The notes under the pieces: model-generated
Database searches by the model: none
What the model was told of the DNA's origin: nothing
Seen by the model: the letters and a program-made list of their open reading frames with translations, nothing else
Shown: one piece after another, positions 1-7,884 of the stretch
How positions within the stretch are numbered: the first letter of the stretch is position 1
How the letters are laid out: each line of letters starts with the position of its first letter
Assembly: GCA_012523055.1 (NCBI GenBank)
Contig: JAAYJG010000286.1
Span: forward strand, 1-34,243
Length of the DNA stretch: 34,243 nt
Origin: Ruminiclostridium sp.
GTDB lineage: Bacteria > Bacillota > Clostridia > DSM-8532
Direction: 5' to 3'
Made by a program: the position numbers and the translations under genes

Positions 1-380
1 CGAAAATACTTTCAGGTTTCGGAGCGGATGTCTGGGTTGAAGCGAGAAACTATTCGGATTTAAGCTGGATCGAGGCCAATGGCTACAAGCCAGTACACCT
101 GAATGATCTGGAGCGTTACGTTACAGAGATGAACGTGATTGTCAATACAGTCCCCCATATGTTGATAACAGCGGACATCCTGAACAAAATCCATTTGGAA
201 TGCTATTTGCTGGATTTGGCTTCAAACCCCGGAGGAATTGACTTTGAGCACGCGGCGAAACTGGGTTTAAAAACTGAATGGGCTCTCAGCCTGCCGGGGA
301 GGGTGGCCCCGATGACAGCGGCTGAAATCATAAAAATAACCATTGACAATGTGATGCTGGAGGGGGGAGGGAAAAAGTGA
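1..380 (+). CDS. dpaA: Dipicolinate synthase subunit A, C-terminal part
   Basis: This is the 3' end of a gene that begins before the window. The reading frame is open from base 3 and ends in TGA at 378-380. DpaA and DpaB together oxidise dihydrodipicolinate to dipicolinic acid, the calcium chelator of the endospore core, in the mother cell. What is seen is the end of a Rossmann-type nucleotide-binding fold (GFGADVWVEAR, then VIVNTVPHML) and the family tail DLASNPGGIDF followed by WALSLPGRVAPMTAAEII. The next gene, dpaB, starts inside this stop codon, so the two are translationally coupled as in other spore formers. The internal ATG at 129 is not a real start, since family sequence continues upstream of it. 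Expression would be expected under the late mother-cell sigma factor, but that promoter lies outside the window. Confidence 0.93.
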   Translation, partial: KILSGFGADVWVEARNYSDLSWIEANGYKPVHLNDLERYVTEMNVIVNTVPHMLITADILNKIHLECYLLDLASNPGGIDFEHAAKLGLKTEWALSLPGRVAPMTAAEIIKITIDNVMLEGGGKK

Positions 381-967
381 TCTGCGCCGGGAAAAAGATT
401 GGCTTTGGTTTGACGGGTTCCTTTTGCACGCTGGAAAAATCACTGGCTCAAATGGAAAAACTGGCGTTGCTTGGAGCGGACATATACCCCTTTATAACCG
501 GTATCGTGGAAGTGAGCGACACCCGGTTTGGGAAGGCTGAGTACTTCAGGAGCAGGATTGAGCAGATAACCGGAAAAAAATGTGTCACCACCATTGTGGA
601 TGCCGAGCCTGTGGGCCCCAAAAACTTTCTCGATATTATGGTTGTGCTGCCATGTACGGGAAACACGCTGGCAAAGCTGGCCAATGGCATTACCGATACC
701 TCGGTGACAATGGCTGTGAAGGCCCATCTTCGAAACAACAAGCCGGTTCTGCTGGGTATCGCTACGAATGACGGCTTGAGTGCCAATGGCAAGAATATCG
801 GGTTACTGCATAATACCAATAATGTTTTTTTTGTCCCGTACGGACAGGATGATCCCCATAAGAAGACGAATTCCCTGATCTGTTTGATGGATCTGTTTCT
901 TCCTGCGCTTGAGGCAGCTTTGGAAGGAGTTCAGCTGCAGCCTGTACTTAGGATGCAGTCAATGTAA
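377..967 (+). CDS. dpaB: Dipicolinate synthase subunit B (flavoprotein-like)
   Basis: This is the second subunit of dipicolinate synthase (SpoVFB), a 196-residue protein of the usual family length. It belongs to the flavoprotein/PPC-decarboxylase-like fold. The N-terminal strand-turn KIGFGLTGSFCT and the central VVLPCTGNTLAKLANGITD are characteristic, as is the late segment GIATNDGLSANGKNIG. The GTG start at 377 overlaps the dpaA stop by four bases, and a purine-rich GGAGGGGGGAGGG tract lies just ahead of it. Its job is making spore-core dipicolinate with DpaA. In many Firmicutes asd, dapG and dapA follow; here a terminator follows, so the pair stands apart from lysine biosynthesis. Assignment is by motif and context and is firm. 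Confidence 0.94.
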   Translation: MICAGKKIGFGLTGSFCTLEKSLAQMEKLALLGADIYPFITGIVEVSDTRFGKAEYFRSRIEQITGKKCVTTIVDAEPVGPKNFLDIMVVLPCTGNTLAKLANGITDTSVTMAVKAHLRNNKPVLLGIATNDGLSANGKNIGLLHNTNNVFFVPYGQDDPHKKTNSLICLMDLFLPALEAALEGVQLQPVLRMQSM

Positions 968-975
968 GGGTAAGG

Positions 976-1046
976 TTTGACGATGCGAACCCATTTGCTT
1001 GAATATGTTTTCCAGTTCGAAATTTCAAAGAAACAGCATCGTCAAA
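976..1046. repeat. 11-bp perfect inverted repeat downstream of dpaB
   Basis: TTTGACGATGC at 976-986 is exactly complementary to GCATCGTCAAA at 1036-1046, with 49 bases between the arms. It starts nine bases after the dpaB stop and ends nine bases before the terminator stem. In RNA it would close a large loop in the dpaB 3' untranslated region. Its function is unknown; it could be a transcript-end stabiliser or a remnant of a small element. Confidence 0.6.
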
Positions 1047-1054
1047 GTCCCAAG

Positions 1055-1080
1055 CCCCCACCCATCAGTGGGGGTTCTTT
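1055..1080 (+). terminator. Intrinsic terminator of dpaAB
   Basis: The arms CCCCCAC (1055-1061) and GTGGGGG (1068-1074) make a 7-bp stem with a six-base loop. The T-rich stretch TTCTTT follows. It is placed correctly to end the dpaAB transcript. Confidence 0.85.
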
Positions 1081-1197
1081 CGTTCATTCAATCTGTCAAT
1101 ACCGTAATCTTTCCACTTGTGAGTTGGTCAGGGGTGTGATACTCTAAATGAAGGAAAACACGGCAAGCCACACAGGCTTTGAAAACCGGAGGTTTTT

Positions 1198-1995
1198 GTG
1201 AGTTCCCGGAATGAGTCTGCTCCCATGTGGGTTTCTATCCCTATGAGGGATAACCGAATAAAGGCAATCTTTACAACTCGCTGCGGCGGTGTCAGCAGTC
1301 CCCCGTTTGACACCCTGAATTTAAGCTTTCAGCGGGCGGACAACCGGGAGCATGTCATGGAAAATTACCACCGTCTGTCACAGGGTCTTGAGATCCCCAT
1401 GGAACGAATGGTTCTGTCCAGACAGGTTCATGGCTCAACGGTGACGGTTGTTGACAAAAGCCATTGCGGCATGGGTTTGATCAGGCACAGCAGCTATGGT
1501 GATACCGATAGCCTTGTTACCTGTGAACGCGGGGTTGCGCTGGTCACATTTTATGCCGATTGTACGCCGGTATATCTGTACGATCCGGTTTCATGCGCAA
1601 TCGGCCTTGTACACTCCGGCTGGCGCAGCACATTGCGGCATATTTCGGCAAAAGCCGTCCAAAAAATGAAGGAAGCCTTTGGCTGCAGGCCGGAAAACAT
1701 GATAGCCGCTTTGGGTCCTCATATCCGCCAATGCTGTTTTGAGGTGGGAGAGGATGTATACCGGCAATTTGCAGAGGTTTTTCCGGATATGCGGGACTGT
1801 ATGGTGGCTCGTAAGGATAAGTGGCATATCGACTTAAGCAGGATAATTACGCGCACGTTGGTACGTGAAGGTTTGGCTTGGAGCAATATCAACGATGTCG
1901 ACCGGTGTACGGTGTGTGAAAAGGAGCTTTTTTTCTCCCATCGGGGTGGAAAAGGCAATAGCGGAACCGGAGCTGCGCTGCTGATGATAAACTGA
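1198..1995 (+). CDS. pgeF: PgeF/YfiH-family polyphenol oxidase-like protein (DUF152)
   Basis: This 265-residue protein belongs to the YfiH/LACC1 family. Members were first called laccases; characterised members act as purine nucleoside enzymes (adenosine deaminase or phosphorylase activity), and in E. coli YfiH/PgeF is tied to peptidoglycan quality control. The zinc/catalytic triad is visible: His78 in RQVHGS, Cys122 in YADCTPV and His139 in LVHSGWR, followed by the conserved ALGPHIRQCCFEVG. The length is normal and no signal peptide is seen, so it is cytoplasmic. The GTG start at 1198 is set by GGAGG at 1188-1192. It stands between a terminator and a peptide-binding lipoprotein gene, and the short gap suggests co-transcription with the latter. 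The exact substrate is not predictable from sequence. Confidence 0.9.
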   Translation: MSSRNESAPMWVSIPMRDNRIKAIFTTRCGGVSSPPFDTLNLSFQRADNREHVMENYHRLSQGLEIPMERMVLSRQVHGSTVTVVDKSHCGMGLIRHSSYGDTDSLVTCERGVALVTFYADCTPVYLYDPVSCAIGLVHSGWRSTLRHISAKAVQKMKEAFGCRPENMIAALGPHIRQCCFEVGEDVYRQFAEVFPDMRDCMVARKDKWHIDLSRIITRTLVREGLAWSNINDVDRCTVCEKELFFSHRGGKGNSGTGAALLMIN

Positions 1996-2030
1996 ACAGG
2001 CACGATCCAAATCCGGTGAACGAGGAGAAT

Positions 2031-3515
2031 ATGTACAGATACATCAAGCCAATTGCAGGGATCATCATCCTATATATTTTTTTTGTTACAGCGGGTTGCA
2101 GAGCCCGGGAAACCTCCAATGCTCAGGCTCCGACCATTACACCGTCCATCGGCAGGCTGATGAAGCAAATCGACAGCGGCCCGGTGCAGGGTGGAACGCT
2201 TGCGCTTCCTGTCACGGCTGTGGATACCCTGAACCCCTATAAAACCACGGACAGGTATGTGAACTATATGAACTGCCTGGTTTTTGAATCACTTTTTGTG
2301 CAGATCGGGGAAGACAGGGTGAAGACGTGGCTGGTTTCAAGCTGGGAAAGCAGCGAGTATACCGTCTGGAATTTCTCACTGAATAAAGGAGTTAGCTTTC
2401 ACAATGGCTCGTCCTTATCGGCCTATGACGTGAAATATTCGCTGGAATTACTTCAAAATTCGAGTAATCCTTTCCACAACAAAGACATCTGTGATAATTT
2501 CCTGCAGATAAATGTGGTCGATAACTATCAGATTGAGATTACTTTAAAAGTGCCGGATCCTTCTTTTACCAGTAAGCTTACCTTTCCCATTCTCAGTCGA
2601 TGGACGGAGGACTTTGATAGCACAGCCTTAGCCGGGACAGGCCCGTATCAATATGATGCGAAGACGGAAAAGCAGGTCACCTTGAAGCGGTTTGACAATT
2701 GGTGGACAAAGCAGCCTGCGAACCTGGATGCTGTTGTTTTCAAGGTATACACAGAAACACAAATGCATGATGCCTTCCAAAACAATGAGACCGATGTGGC
2801 TTTTGTAAGAAATGTTGATTTCACAAAATACCAGCATCGCACTGACATCGGTTACCAGGTGTTTCCCGATAATCAGGGCAACTTCATCTATGTGAACCCA
2901 AATGGTTTGTTTGGTCAGGCCAACCGCCAGGATGCCCTGTTCCGATATGTTACTTCCAGGCTGAATGAGATGAACCTTGGTCAGGTTCTGTACTTTGATG
3001 AATACAGTGAAAGCCCCCTGGATGTGGATGGTTTCAAGCAAGCATTGGTGGAGACAGGATTAAGCTGGAATGAAACACAAAAGCTTTTTACCTGGAGGGG
3101 AAGCCCTTTGGGCACGATTTCGATCATCATCCCGAAACAAGATATCCAAAAGCTGCATACGGCCAATTTCCTTGTCAATATTCTTCAGGATGCGGGAATA
3201 AAGGCCCAAATACATCAGAGCGCAAACACCGGGGAGGTGAATCGGTTTATCCGCAATGGCGGGTATGACTTGTCCCCGGTGACCGGAGAGATGAGGCCAT
3301 GGGAGAACCTGGACGATACGCTGCAGCGGTTGCAGGCAGAGCTTGGCTACGAGAAGAAAAATTCCTACATCCTGCCCCTGTACCGTAATCAACAGGCGAT
3401 GCTATACAAAAACAATATCCGCGGAGATAAAAACGCTTTTTTCTGGAACCCCTATCAGGGCATTGAAACCTGGTATTTGCCCGTAATGGTTGAAAGCAGT
3501 CTGGATGATACATGA
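2031..3515 (+). CDS. Family 5 extracellular solute-binding lipoprotein
   Basis: This is a peptide/nickel-type ABC substrate-binding protein (SBP_bac_5) of about 494 residues. The N-terminus is a lipoprotein signal: a hydrophobic run ending in VTAG-Cys23, so the mature protein would be lipid-anchored on the outer face of the membrane. Family features include GGTLALPVTAVDTLNPY near the mature N-terminus and WNFSLNKGVSFHNGSSL with SAYDVKYSLELL in the first lobe. I chose the ATG at 2031, which has GAGGAG three bases ahead; a GTG at 2016 would add five residues but lacks a ribosome binding site. No permease or ATPase genes are nearby, so it is an orphan binding protein. It may feed a transporter elsewhere or act as a sensor. 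Its stop overlaps the next gene start by four bases. Confidence 0.85.
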   Translation: MYRYIKPIAGIIILYIFFVTAGCRARETSNAQAPTITPSIGRLMKQIDSGPVQGGTLALPVTAVDTLNPYKTTDRYVNYMNCLVFESLFVQIGEDRVKTWLVSSWESSEYTVWNFSLNKGVSFHNGSSLSAYDVKYSLELLQNSSNPFHNKDICDNFLQINVVDNYQIEITLKVPDPSFTSKLTFPILSRWTEDFDSTALAGTGPYQYDAKTEKQVTLKRFDNWWTKQPANLDAVVFKVYTETQMHDAFQNNETDVAFVRNVDFTKYQHRTDIGYQVFPDNQGNFIYVNPNGLFGQANRQDALFRYVTSRLNEMNLGQVLYFDEYSESPLDVDGFKQALVETGLSWNETQKLFTWRGSPLGTISIIIPKQDIQKLHTANFLVNILQDAGIKAQIHQSANTGEVNRFIRNGGYDLSPVTGEMRPWENLDDTLQRLQAELGYEKKNSYILPLYRNQQAMLYKNNIRGDKNAFFWNPYQGIETWYLPVMVESSLDDT

Positions 3516-4018
3516 TGGATATATATATTTCAGGGGACACTATAAAGTTGACCCCGATGAAAAAAGAAAATCTTTCCATGATCAACCTGTGGTATCGTCA
3601 GATCGATTCATATGGTTATGCAACAGCGGGAAAAAACCCGGAAGAGGTATTGGATGGGCTGAACAACGAGAATACCGGGTTTGTTCTGGGCATTTATGCC
3701 GCAGGGACAGAAAACTGCATCGGGCTGATTGCCGGAGAAATCAAAAGCATTCGGGAGCCTGTTCTGTGGGTGCGCACCTTTCTGATCGATACCCTCTGGC
3801 AGCGCATGCATTACGGCTCCACAGCCTTTCAGCTGCTTTCTGAATACATTACCCGGAATCTTCACATCAAAAGGTTTTTTGTATCAGTAGCTATAAAGAA
3901 CCGTGTGGGCGCGGCTTTCTGGAAGAGCCTCGGGTTTCGCTGCATCAAGCTGTTTTTTGGATCATCAGGGCACAGCAGCTCGGCATATATCTTTGAAAAG
4001 GTTATACAACTGCAGTAG
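3512..4018 (+). CDS. GNAT-family N-acetyltransferase
   Basis: A 168-residue protein with the shape of RimJ/RimL-like GNAT enzymes, which move an acetyl group from acetyl-CoA to an amine on a protein or small molecule. It opens with a typical first strand (DTIKLTPMKKENLSMINLWY). The central strands GFVLGIYAAGTENCIGLIAGEI and the later VAIKNRVGAAFWKSLGFRCI match the conserved core and the NxxxxxFWKSLGF motif near the C-terminus. The canonical pyrophosphate-binding R/QxxGxG/A loop is weak (QRMHYGSTA), so the family call is firmer than activity. The start ATG overlaps the lipoprotein stop (ATGA), implying coupled translation. The substrate is unknown. Confidence 0.75.
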   Translation: MMDIYISGDTIKLTPMKKENLSMINLWYRQIDSYGYATAGKNPEEVLDGLNNENTGFVLGIYAAGTENCIGLIAGEIKSIREPVLWVRTFLIDTLWQRMHYGSTAFQLLSEYITRNLHIKRFFVSVAIKNRVGAAFWKSLGFRCIKLFFGSSGHSSSAYIFEKVIQLQ

Positions 4019-4116
4019 CCAACTCAATAATTACAGAAAATGTACATCATAGGGTGCTTATCCAATCTATTCGCCACTTATTCCGCGAACAGGGTATGAA
4101 AGCTGGAGGTTTGGGC

Positions 4117-6489
4117 ATGATGAAAAGGCTCGTGCTACACGCCGCAGTTGCATTTGGATCGGGTATTCTTACTGCCTGGTATATCCGGCAGGTCTTCTTT
4201 TTCATGATTATTTTTTTACTCGCGATGATCCTGTTTGCTTATGGCCTTTGGAAAAAGCTGCGGTGGAGACAACAGCTTTTATTGTGGGCGCTGTGTTTTT
4301 TCTGTGGTTACGTGAATTATGCCTTTCAGTATACCGTGCTGCGAAAACCTGTTGAAACATACCAGGGTTGTGAAGTAACGGTTTTGGGCTATGTCAGCAG
4401 TGCCTGTATCCGTTCGGACGGGAAGGCAGGTTTTAGCTTTTTTGCGGAAGAGATACAGCTGCAGGGTAAATCGGAGAATTTCGCCCGTACAATCCGGATG
4501 GATGTTTACCGCGTTTCTGAATTTCATGACTTTTCTCCGGGAGTCCGCCTTGCCATTTCAGGTGTGTTGGAAAAGCCACCCGGTTCCAGAAACCCGGGTG
4601 GGTTTAATTACGAAAGCCTGCTGCAAGCGCGAAAAACACCCGCTCGCATGGCTGTTAAAGCGGATGCGATCCTTTGGAGCGGGGAGAATAAAGACCTTCC
4701 GCTGCTGCGTTTTGGGCTGGGAATCCGGCAAGTTATTTTAGATCAACTGGATATAAACCTTTCCGATGAAAAAGCCTCCCTGATGGCAGCCATGCTGACA
4801 GGGTACAGGGAAGATCTGACCGATAGCATGGAAAATGCTTTCAGTATCGCAGGGCTTAGCCATATCATGGCGGTTTCAGGGGCTAATCTTGCTTTTTTGC
4901 TGCTTCCGCTGTTGTGGCTGCTTAGAATGCTGGGGTTGAATCGCAAAGCCGCGGCAGTGATTACGGTTCCCTTTCTGTTTTTCTTTGTTCTGGTAACCGG
5001 CATGGAGGCCTCCGTGCTAAGGGCTTGTGTCATGGCTTGCGTCCTGATGGCGGGAAAGGCACTGGACAGAAAACCCGATCTGCTCAATTCTCTTGGAATC
5101 GCCTCACTGCTGTTGCTGGCTGTCAACCCGTTCCTGTTGTTTGATACGGGCTTTATCTTATCCTTTGGTGCCACCGCGGGGTTAGCTTTGCTTTATGGGA
5201 GGATCCGCGGGGTCATACCCGATTGGGTTCCGAAAATCATCCGGGAAGCAGTTTCCGCGACTATCGCCGCGCAAGTGGGTATTCTACCGCTTTTGATCCT
5301 GTTTTTCAGCAGGATATCCCTGATCTCACTGTTATCAAACCTCCTTGTGGTGCCCCTGACAGGAATGACAACCGTTTTGGGGATGGTTTGCGTGATATTG
5401 GGCAGTCTTCATCCCTTCCCGGGGCAAGTCATCGGATATATGCTCCAAAGCCTTTTGCATGTCATTCTGCTCATTACCGATTTTTGTGCTTCGATCCCCT
5501 GGGCACAGGTGCATATGCAGCATTGGAGATTGCCGGCGATCCTTTCCTGGTATGCTGTTTTAATACCGACAGGGGCTTATGGCCTGCCTTTCTTTATCCG
5601 ACATAAAAAAAAGCTTGTCGCGGGCGCTTTCATGGCAGGTGTTTGCATTCTTCTTTCAGGCCTGATGCCAGAAAGGCTGAAGGTAACCTTCATTGATGTG
5701 GGGCAGGGAGACAGTGCTTTGATACAGACTGTTTCGGGCAGTAATTACCTGGTGGACGGAGGGGGAACTGTTCAGGAATTCGAAACGGGTTATATTGGGG
5801 AGAGGATCCTTCTGCCGCTTTTCATGCATGAAGGGGTTACCAGCCTGGAGCAGGTGTTTGTCACCCATGCCCATACCGATCATATGGCTGGTGTTTTAAC
5901 CCTTTTGCAGTCCTTCCCCGTCAAATCAGTCGGGCTGCCCGATTATTCCGAAGCGAATCAGGATTTTGAAGCTCTGATAAAAATTTGCTTTAAAAAAGGA
6001 ATTGAATTGAATTATTACAGTACCGCAGACGAAGTGTTTTTAGATCCACAGACTTCTATCCGTTTTTTACACCCGGGTACTGACAACCAGACTTTGTCTG
6101 GCAATCTGAACAACACTTCCCTTTGCGCGCTTCTATCTTATGGGCAACTGCAGATCCTTTTCAGCGGCGATCTTGAAACCAGTGCTGAAAAAATCTTCTT
6201 TAGCAACAATTTTATATTGGATTGTGATATCCTGAAAGTACCCCATCATGGTGGTAAAAACGCATCCTCGGAAAGGTTTATCCAATTTACGCAGCCTGAA
6301 ACTGCCGTGATCAGCGTAGGGAGAAACAGCTTCGGTCATCCTTCAGAAGCTGTGCTCAATCGTTTGGATGCTCATGGGGTAAAGGTTTATACCACTTTGG
6401 AGAACGGAGCCGTGATCGTGGACAGTGATGGGAACAAATACCGGATCCGCACCTGGTACAGGGAAGAAGCATTTACTTTTTTGAAGTAA
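4117..6489 (+). CDS. comEC: ComEC/Rec2 DNA uptake channel
   Basis: ComEC forms the inner-membrane channel that takes up single-stranded DNA during natural transformation. The protein is about 790 residues. It has an N-terminal hydrophobic hairpin and DUF4131-like extracellular region (about 1-200), a polytopic competence domain (about 200-520, including SIAGLSHIMAVSGANLAF) and a C-terminal metallo-beta-lactamase-like domain. That domain begins at VTFIDVGQGDSALIQT and carries the metal motif HAHTDH (about 584-589), PHHGG and SVGRNSFGHPS. I start it at ATG 4117, because GGAGG at 4105-4109 sits seven bases upstream; the upstream GTG at 4054 has no site. holA follows, the usual Firmicutes order. 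Whether the host is competent is not shown, since comEC is often kept in clostridia without known competence. Confidence 0.93.
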   Translation: MMKRLVLHAAVAFGSGILTAWYIRQVFFFMIIFLLAMILFAYGLWKKLRWRQQLLLWALCFFCGYVNYAFQYTVLRKPVETYQGCEVTVLGYVSSACIRSDGKAGFSFFAEEIQLQGKSENFARTIRMDVYRVSEFHDFSPGVRLAISGVLEKPPGSRNPGGFNYESLLQARKTPARMAVKADAILWSGENKDLPLLRFGLGIRQVILDQLDINLSDEKASLMAAMLTGYREDLTDSMENAFSIAGLSHIMAVSGANLAFLLLPLLWLLRMLGLNRKAAAVITVPFLFFFVLVTGMEASVLRACVMACVLMAGKALDRKPDLLNSLGIASLLLLAVNPFLLFDTGFILSFGATAGLALLYGRIRGVIPDWVPKIIREAVSATIAAQVGILPLLILFFSRISLISLLSNLLVVPLTGMTTVLGMVCVILGSLHPFPGQVIGYMLQSLLHVILLITDFCASIPWAQVHMQHWRLPAILSWYAVLIPTGAYGLPFFIRHKKKLVAGAFMAGVCILLSGLMPERLKVTFIDVGQGDSALIQTVSGSNYLVDGGGTVQEFETGYIGERILLPLFMHEGVTSLEQVFVTHAHTDHMAGVLTLLQSFPVKSVGLPDYSEANQDFEALIKICFKKGIELNYYSTADEVFLDPQTSIRFLHPGTDNQTLSGNLNNTSLCALLSYGQLQILFSGDLETSAEKIFFSNNFILDCDILKVPHHGGKNASSERFIQFTQPETAVISVGRNSFGHPSEAVLNRLDAHGVKVYTTLENGAVIVDSDGNKYRIRTWYREEAFTFLK

Positions 6490-6585
6490 AATGGTAGGAT
6501 TTTTAGTGGAAGCCGCCGCTGTGAACGGATAGGATTGTATTCGCTCGGAATGATGGTATTTTCTGCGGTACTATAAGTCATTGCG

Positions 6586-6617
6586 GGTGAAGCTTCGTTT
6601 TTTTAGGACGAATCACC
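6586..6617 (+). terminator. Possible weak terminator or alternative hairpin between comEC and holA
   Basis: A seven-base T run (6598-6604) follows a weak stem at 6584-6597. The same T run is also enclosed by a competing hairpin, GGTGA(agc)TTCGT at 6586-6598 with ACGAATCACC at 6608-6617. The two folds exclude each other. This could be a weak or conditional terminator, or chance. Confidence 0.3.
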
Positions 6618-6671
6618 AGAGAGCTTGCTCTGCCCGGAAAGATAAATTTACTAAAAGGAATAAGAAAGCTT

Positions 6672-7664
6672 ATGAGCATGGATGTTCTAAAAAGGCACAT
6701 GAAAGAGAATAAAATCGGAAAGCTTTACCTGTTTACCGGTCCGGAGCAGTACCTTGTCCGGTATTATACAGACCAGATCCTGGAAAAGCTTTTGGATGAA
6801 AACACAAAGGTCTTCAATTATTCGGAATTGACCGGAAAGGTTTCTTTTCAGGCTATCTCCGATGTCGTATCCATATATCCTGCTTTTGCGGACAGACGGG
6901 TGGTGCTGATAAAGGAAAGTACCCTGTTTAAGCAGGGGGGCAAGGAAACCGACTGGAATGCTTTTTTCAGTTCTCTGCCGGAATATATCTGTCTGATCTT
7001 TATTCAGCAGGAGGTTGATAAACGGCTCATATTTTATAAAGCACTGGATAAAAATGGTTTAATCGTGGATTTCAAACGCCAGGACGAAAAGGCTCTGATC
7101 AAATGGGTGATCAACAGATTTTCCCGTTTCCGCAAGCAAATCAATGAGCAGGATGCCGCGTACCTGGTCACACTGCTGGATCCCGACATGAGCTTTATGT
7201 CGTTGGAGCTTGAAAAAATAGCGCGGTACGCGGGAGAAACCGAACGAATCACCCGTAAACACATCGATGCCGTTGCTTCACGCAGTGTGAAGAGCATCAT
7301 TTTCGATCTGACCGATGCCATTTCACAGCGACAGACCACCCAGGCACTTAAAATTTTGAGCGAGCTGGTGGAGCAAAAGGAACCCATCCCCTTGATTATG
7401 GCTATGGTTGGCAGGCAAATGGGGGTCCTGCTTCGGCTGAAGAAGATGGAGGAAAAGAAGCTGTCTCAACCGGAAATGGCCAAATTACTGGGCATGAACC
7501 CTTACGTCGTGGGCAAAATTCGCAGGCAGGCAGCTTCCTTTACGATAGACCAGCTGAAGCAGACCATGCGCAAATGCGTGGAAATGGATCAGGCTTCAAA
7601 AAGCGGACGGATGGATCCAAGAATGGCCTTGGACGTGTTTATCACCGAACTGGGCCTGCGATAA
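6672..7664 (+). CDS. holA: DNA polymerase III subunit delta (clamp-loader wrench)
   Basis: HolA is the delta subunit of the clamp loader; it opens the beta sliding clamp during loading. The protein has 330 residues, typical for the family. The N-terminal KLYLFTGPEQYLVRYYTDQIL is the expected strand-loop-helix with the degenerate P-loop region of delta. The clamp-binding region (PAFADRRVVLIKE) and the C-terminal collar-domain helices (IFDLTDAISQRQTTQAL, PLIMAMVGRQMGVLLRLKK, RMDPRMALDVFITEL) follow. It sits directly after comEC as in many Firmicutes. The gene rpsT, often next door, is absent here. The ATG at 6672 has AAAAGGAA about a dozen bases upstream, a loose site; a second ATG at 6678 is possible. 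Confidence 0.93.
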   Translation: MSMDVLKRHMKENKIGKLYLFTGPEQYLVRYYTDQILEKLLDENTKVFNYSELTGKVSFQAISDVVSIYPAFADRRVVLIKESTLFKQGGKETDWNAFFSSLPEYICLIFIQQEVDKRLIFYKALDKNGLIVDFKRQDEKALIKWVINRFSRFRKQINEQDAAYLVTLLDPDMSFMSLELEKIARYAGETERITRKHIDAVASRSVKSIIFDLTDAISQRQTTQALKILSELVEQKEPIPLIMAMVGRQMGVLLRLKKMEEKKLSQPEMAKLLGMNPYVVGKIRRQAASFTIDQLKQTMRKCVEMDQASKSGRMDPRMALDVFITELGLR

Positions 7665-7683
7665 GAGACGAAATTACAAGCTG

Positions 7684-7741
7684 AAGACGCATTGTTACTC
7701 CTGCCAAACCTTGGCAAGTTTCACAGGAGTAAAGACGCATT
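7684..7741. repeat. Hairpin flanked by a 10-bp direct repeat
   Basis: AAGACGCATT occurs at 7684-7693 and again at 7732-7741. Between the copies, TTACTCCTG (7695-7703) pairs with CAGGAGTAA (7724-7732), and an inner CCAA/TTGG (7704-7707 with 7711-7714) extends the fold. There is no T-tract, so it is not an ordinary terminator for holA. The layout resembles a very small inserted element or an operator; the function is unknown. Confidence 0.5.
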
Positions 7742-7770
7742 ACCCGCGTATTTCAATTTCTTATGGAAAC

Positions 7771-7800
7771 TTGCATTCTATGCGGTTTCTTTGGTAAAAT
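7771..7800 (+). promoter_or_regulatory. Sigma-A-type promoter for the sulfotransferase gene
   Basis: TTGCAT (7771-7776) and TAAAAT (7795-7800) are separated by 18 bases. Both hexamers are near consensus. The predicted start of transcription is near 7807, about 80 bases before the chosen start codon. Confidence 0.6.
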
Positions 7801-7884
7801 AATAGTAAACAGGCCATACTAACATGTTGGTAAAACATGCGTTGGAGTTGCGATATCTTAAGAAAACCAGAGAGGATGGATCCG

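Noticed and set aside
4054-4116. GTG 4054 as the comEC start
   Set aside because: It has no Shine-Dalgarno, whereas ATG 4117 has GGAGG seven bases ahead and begins a normal ComEC N-terminus.
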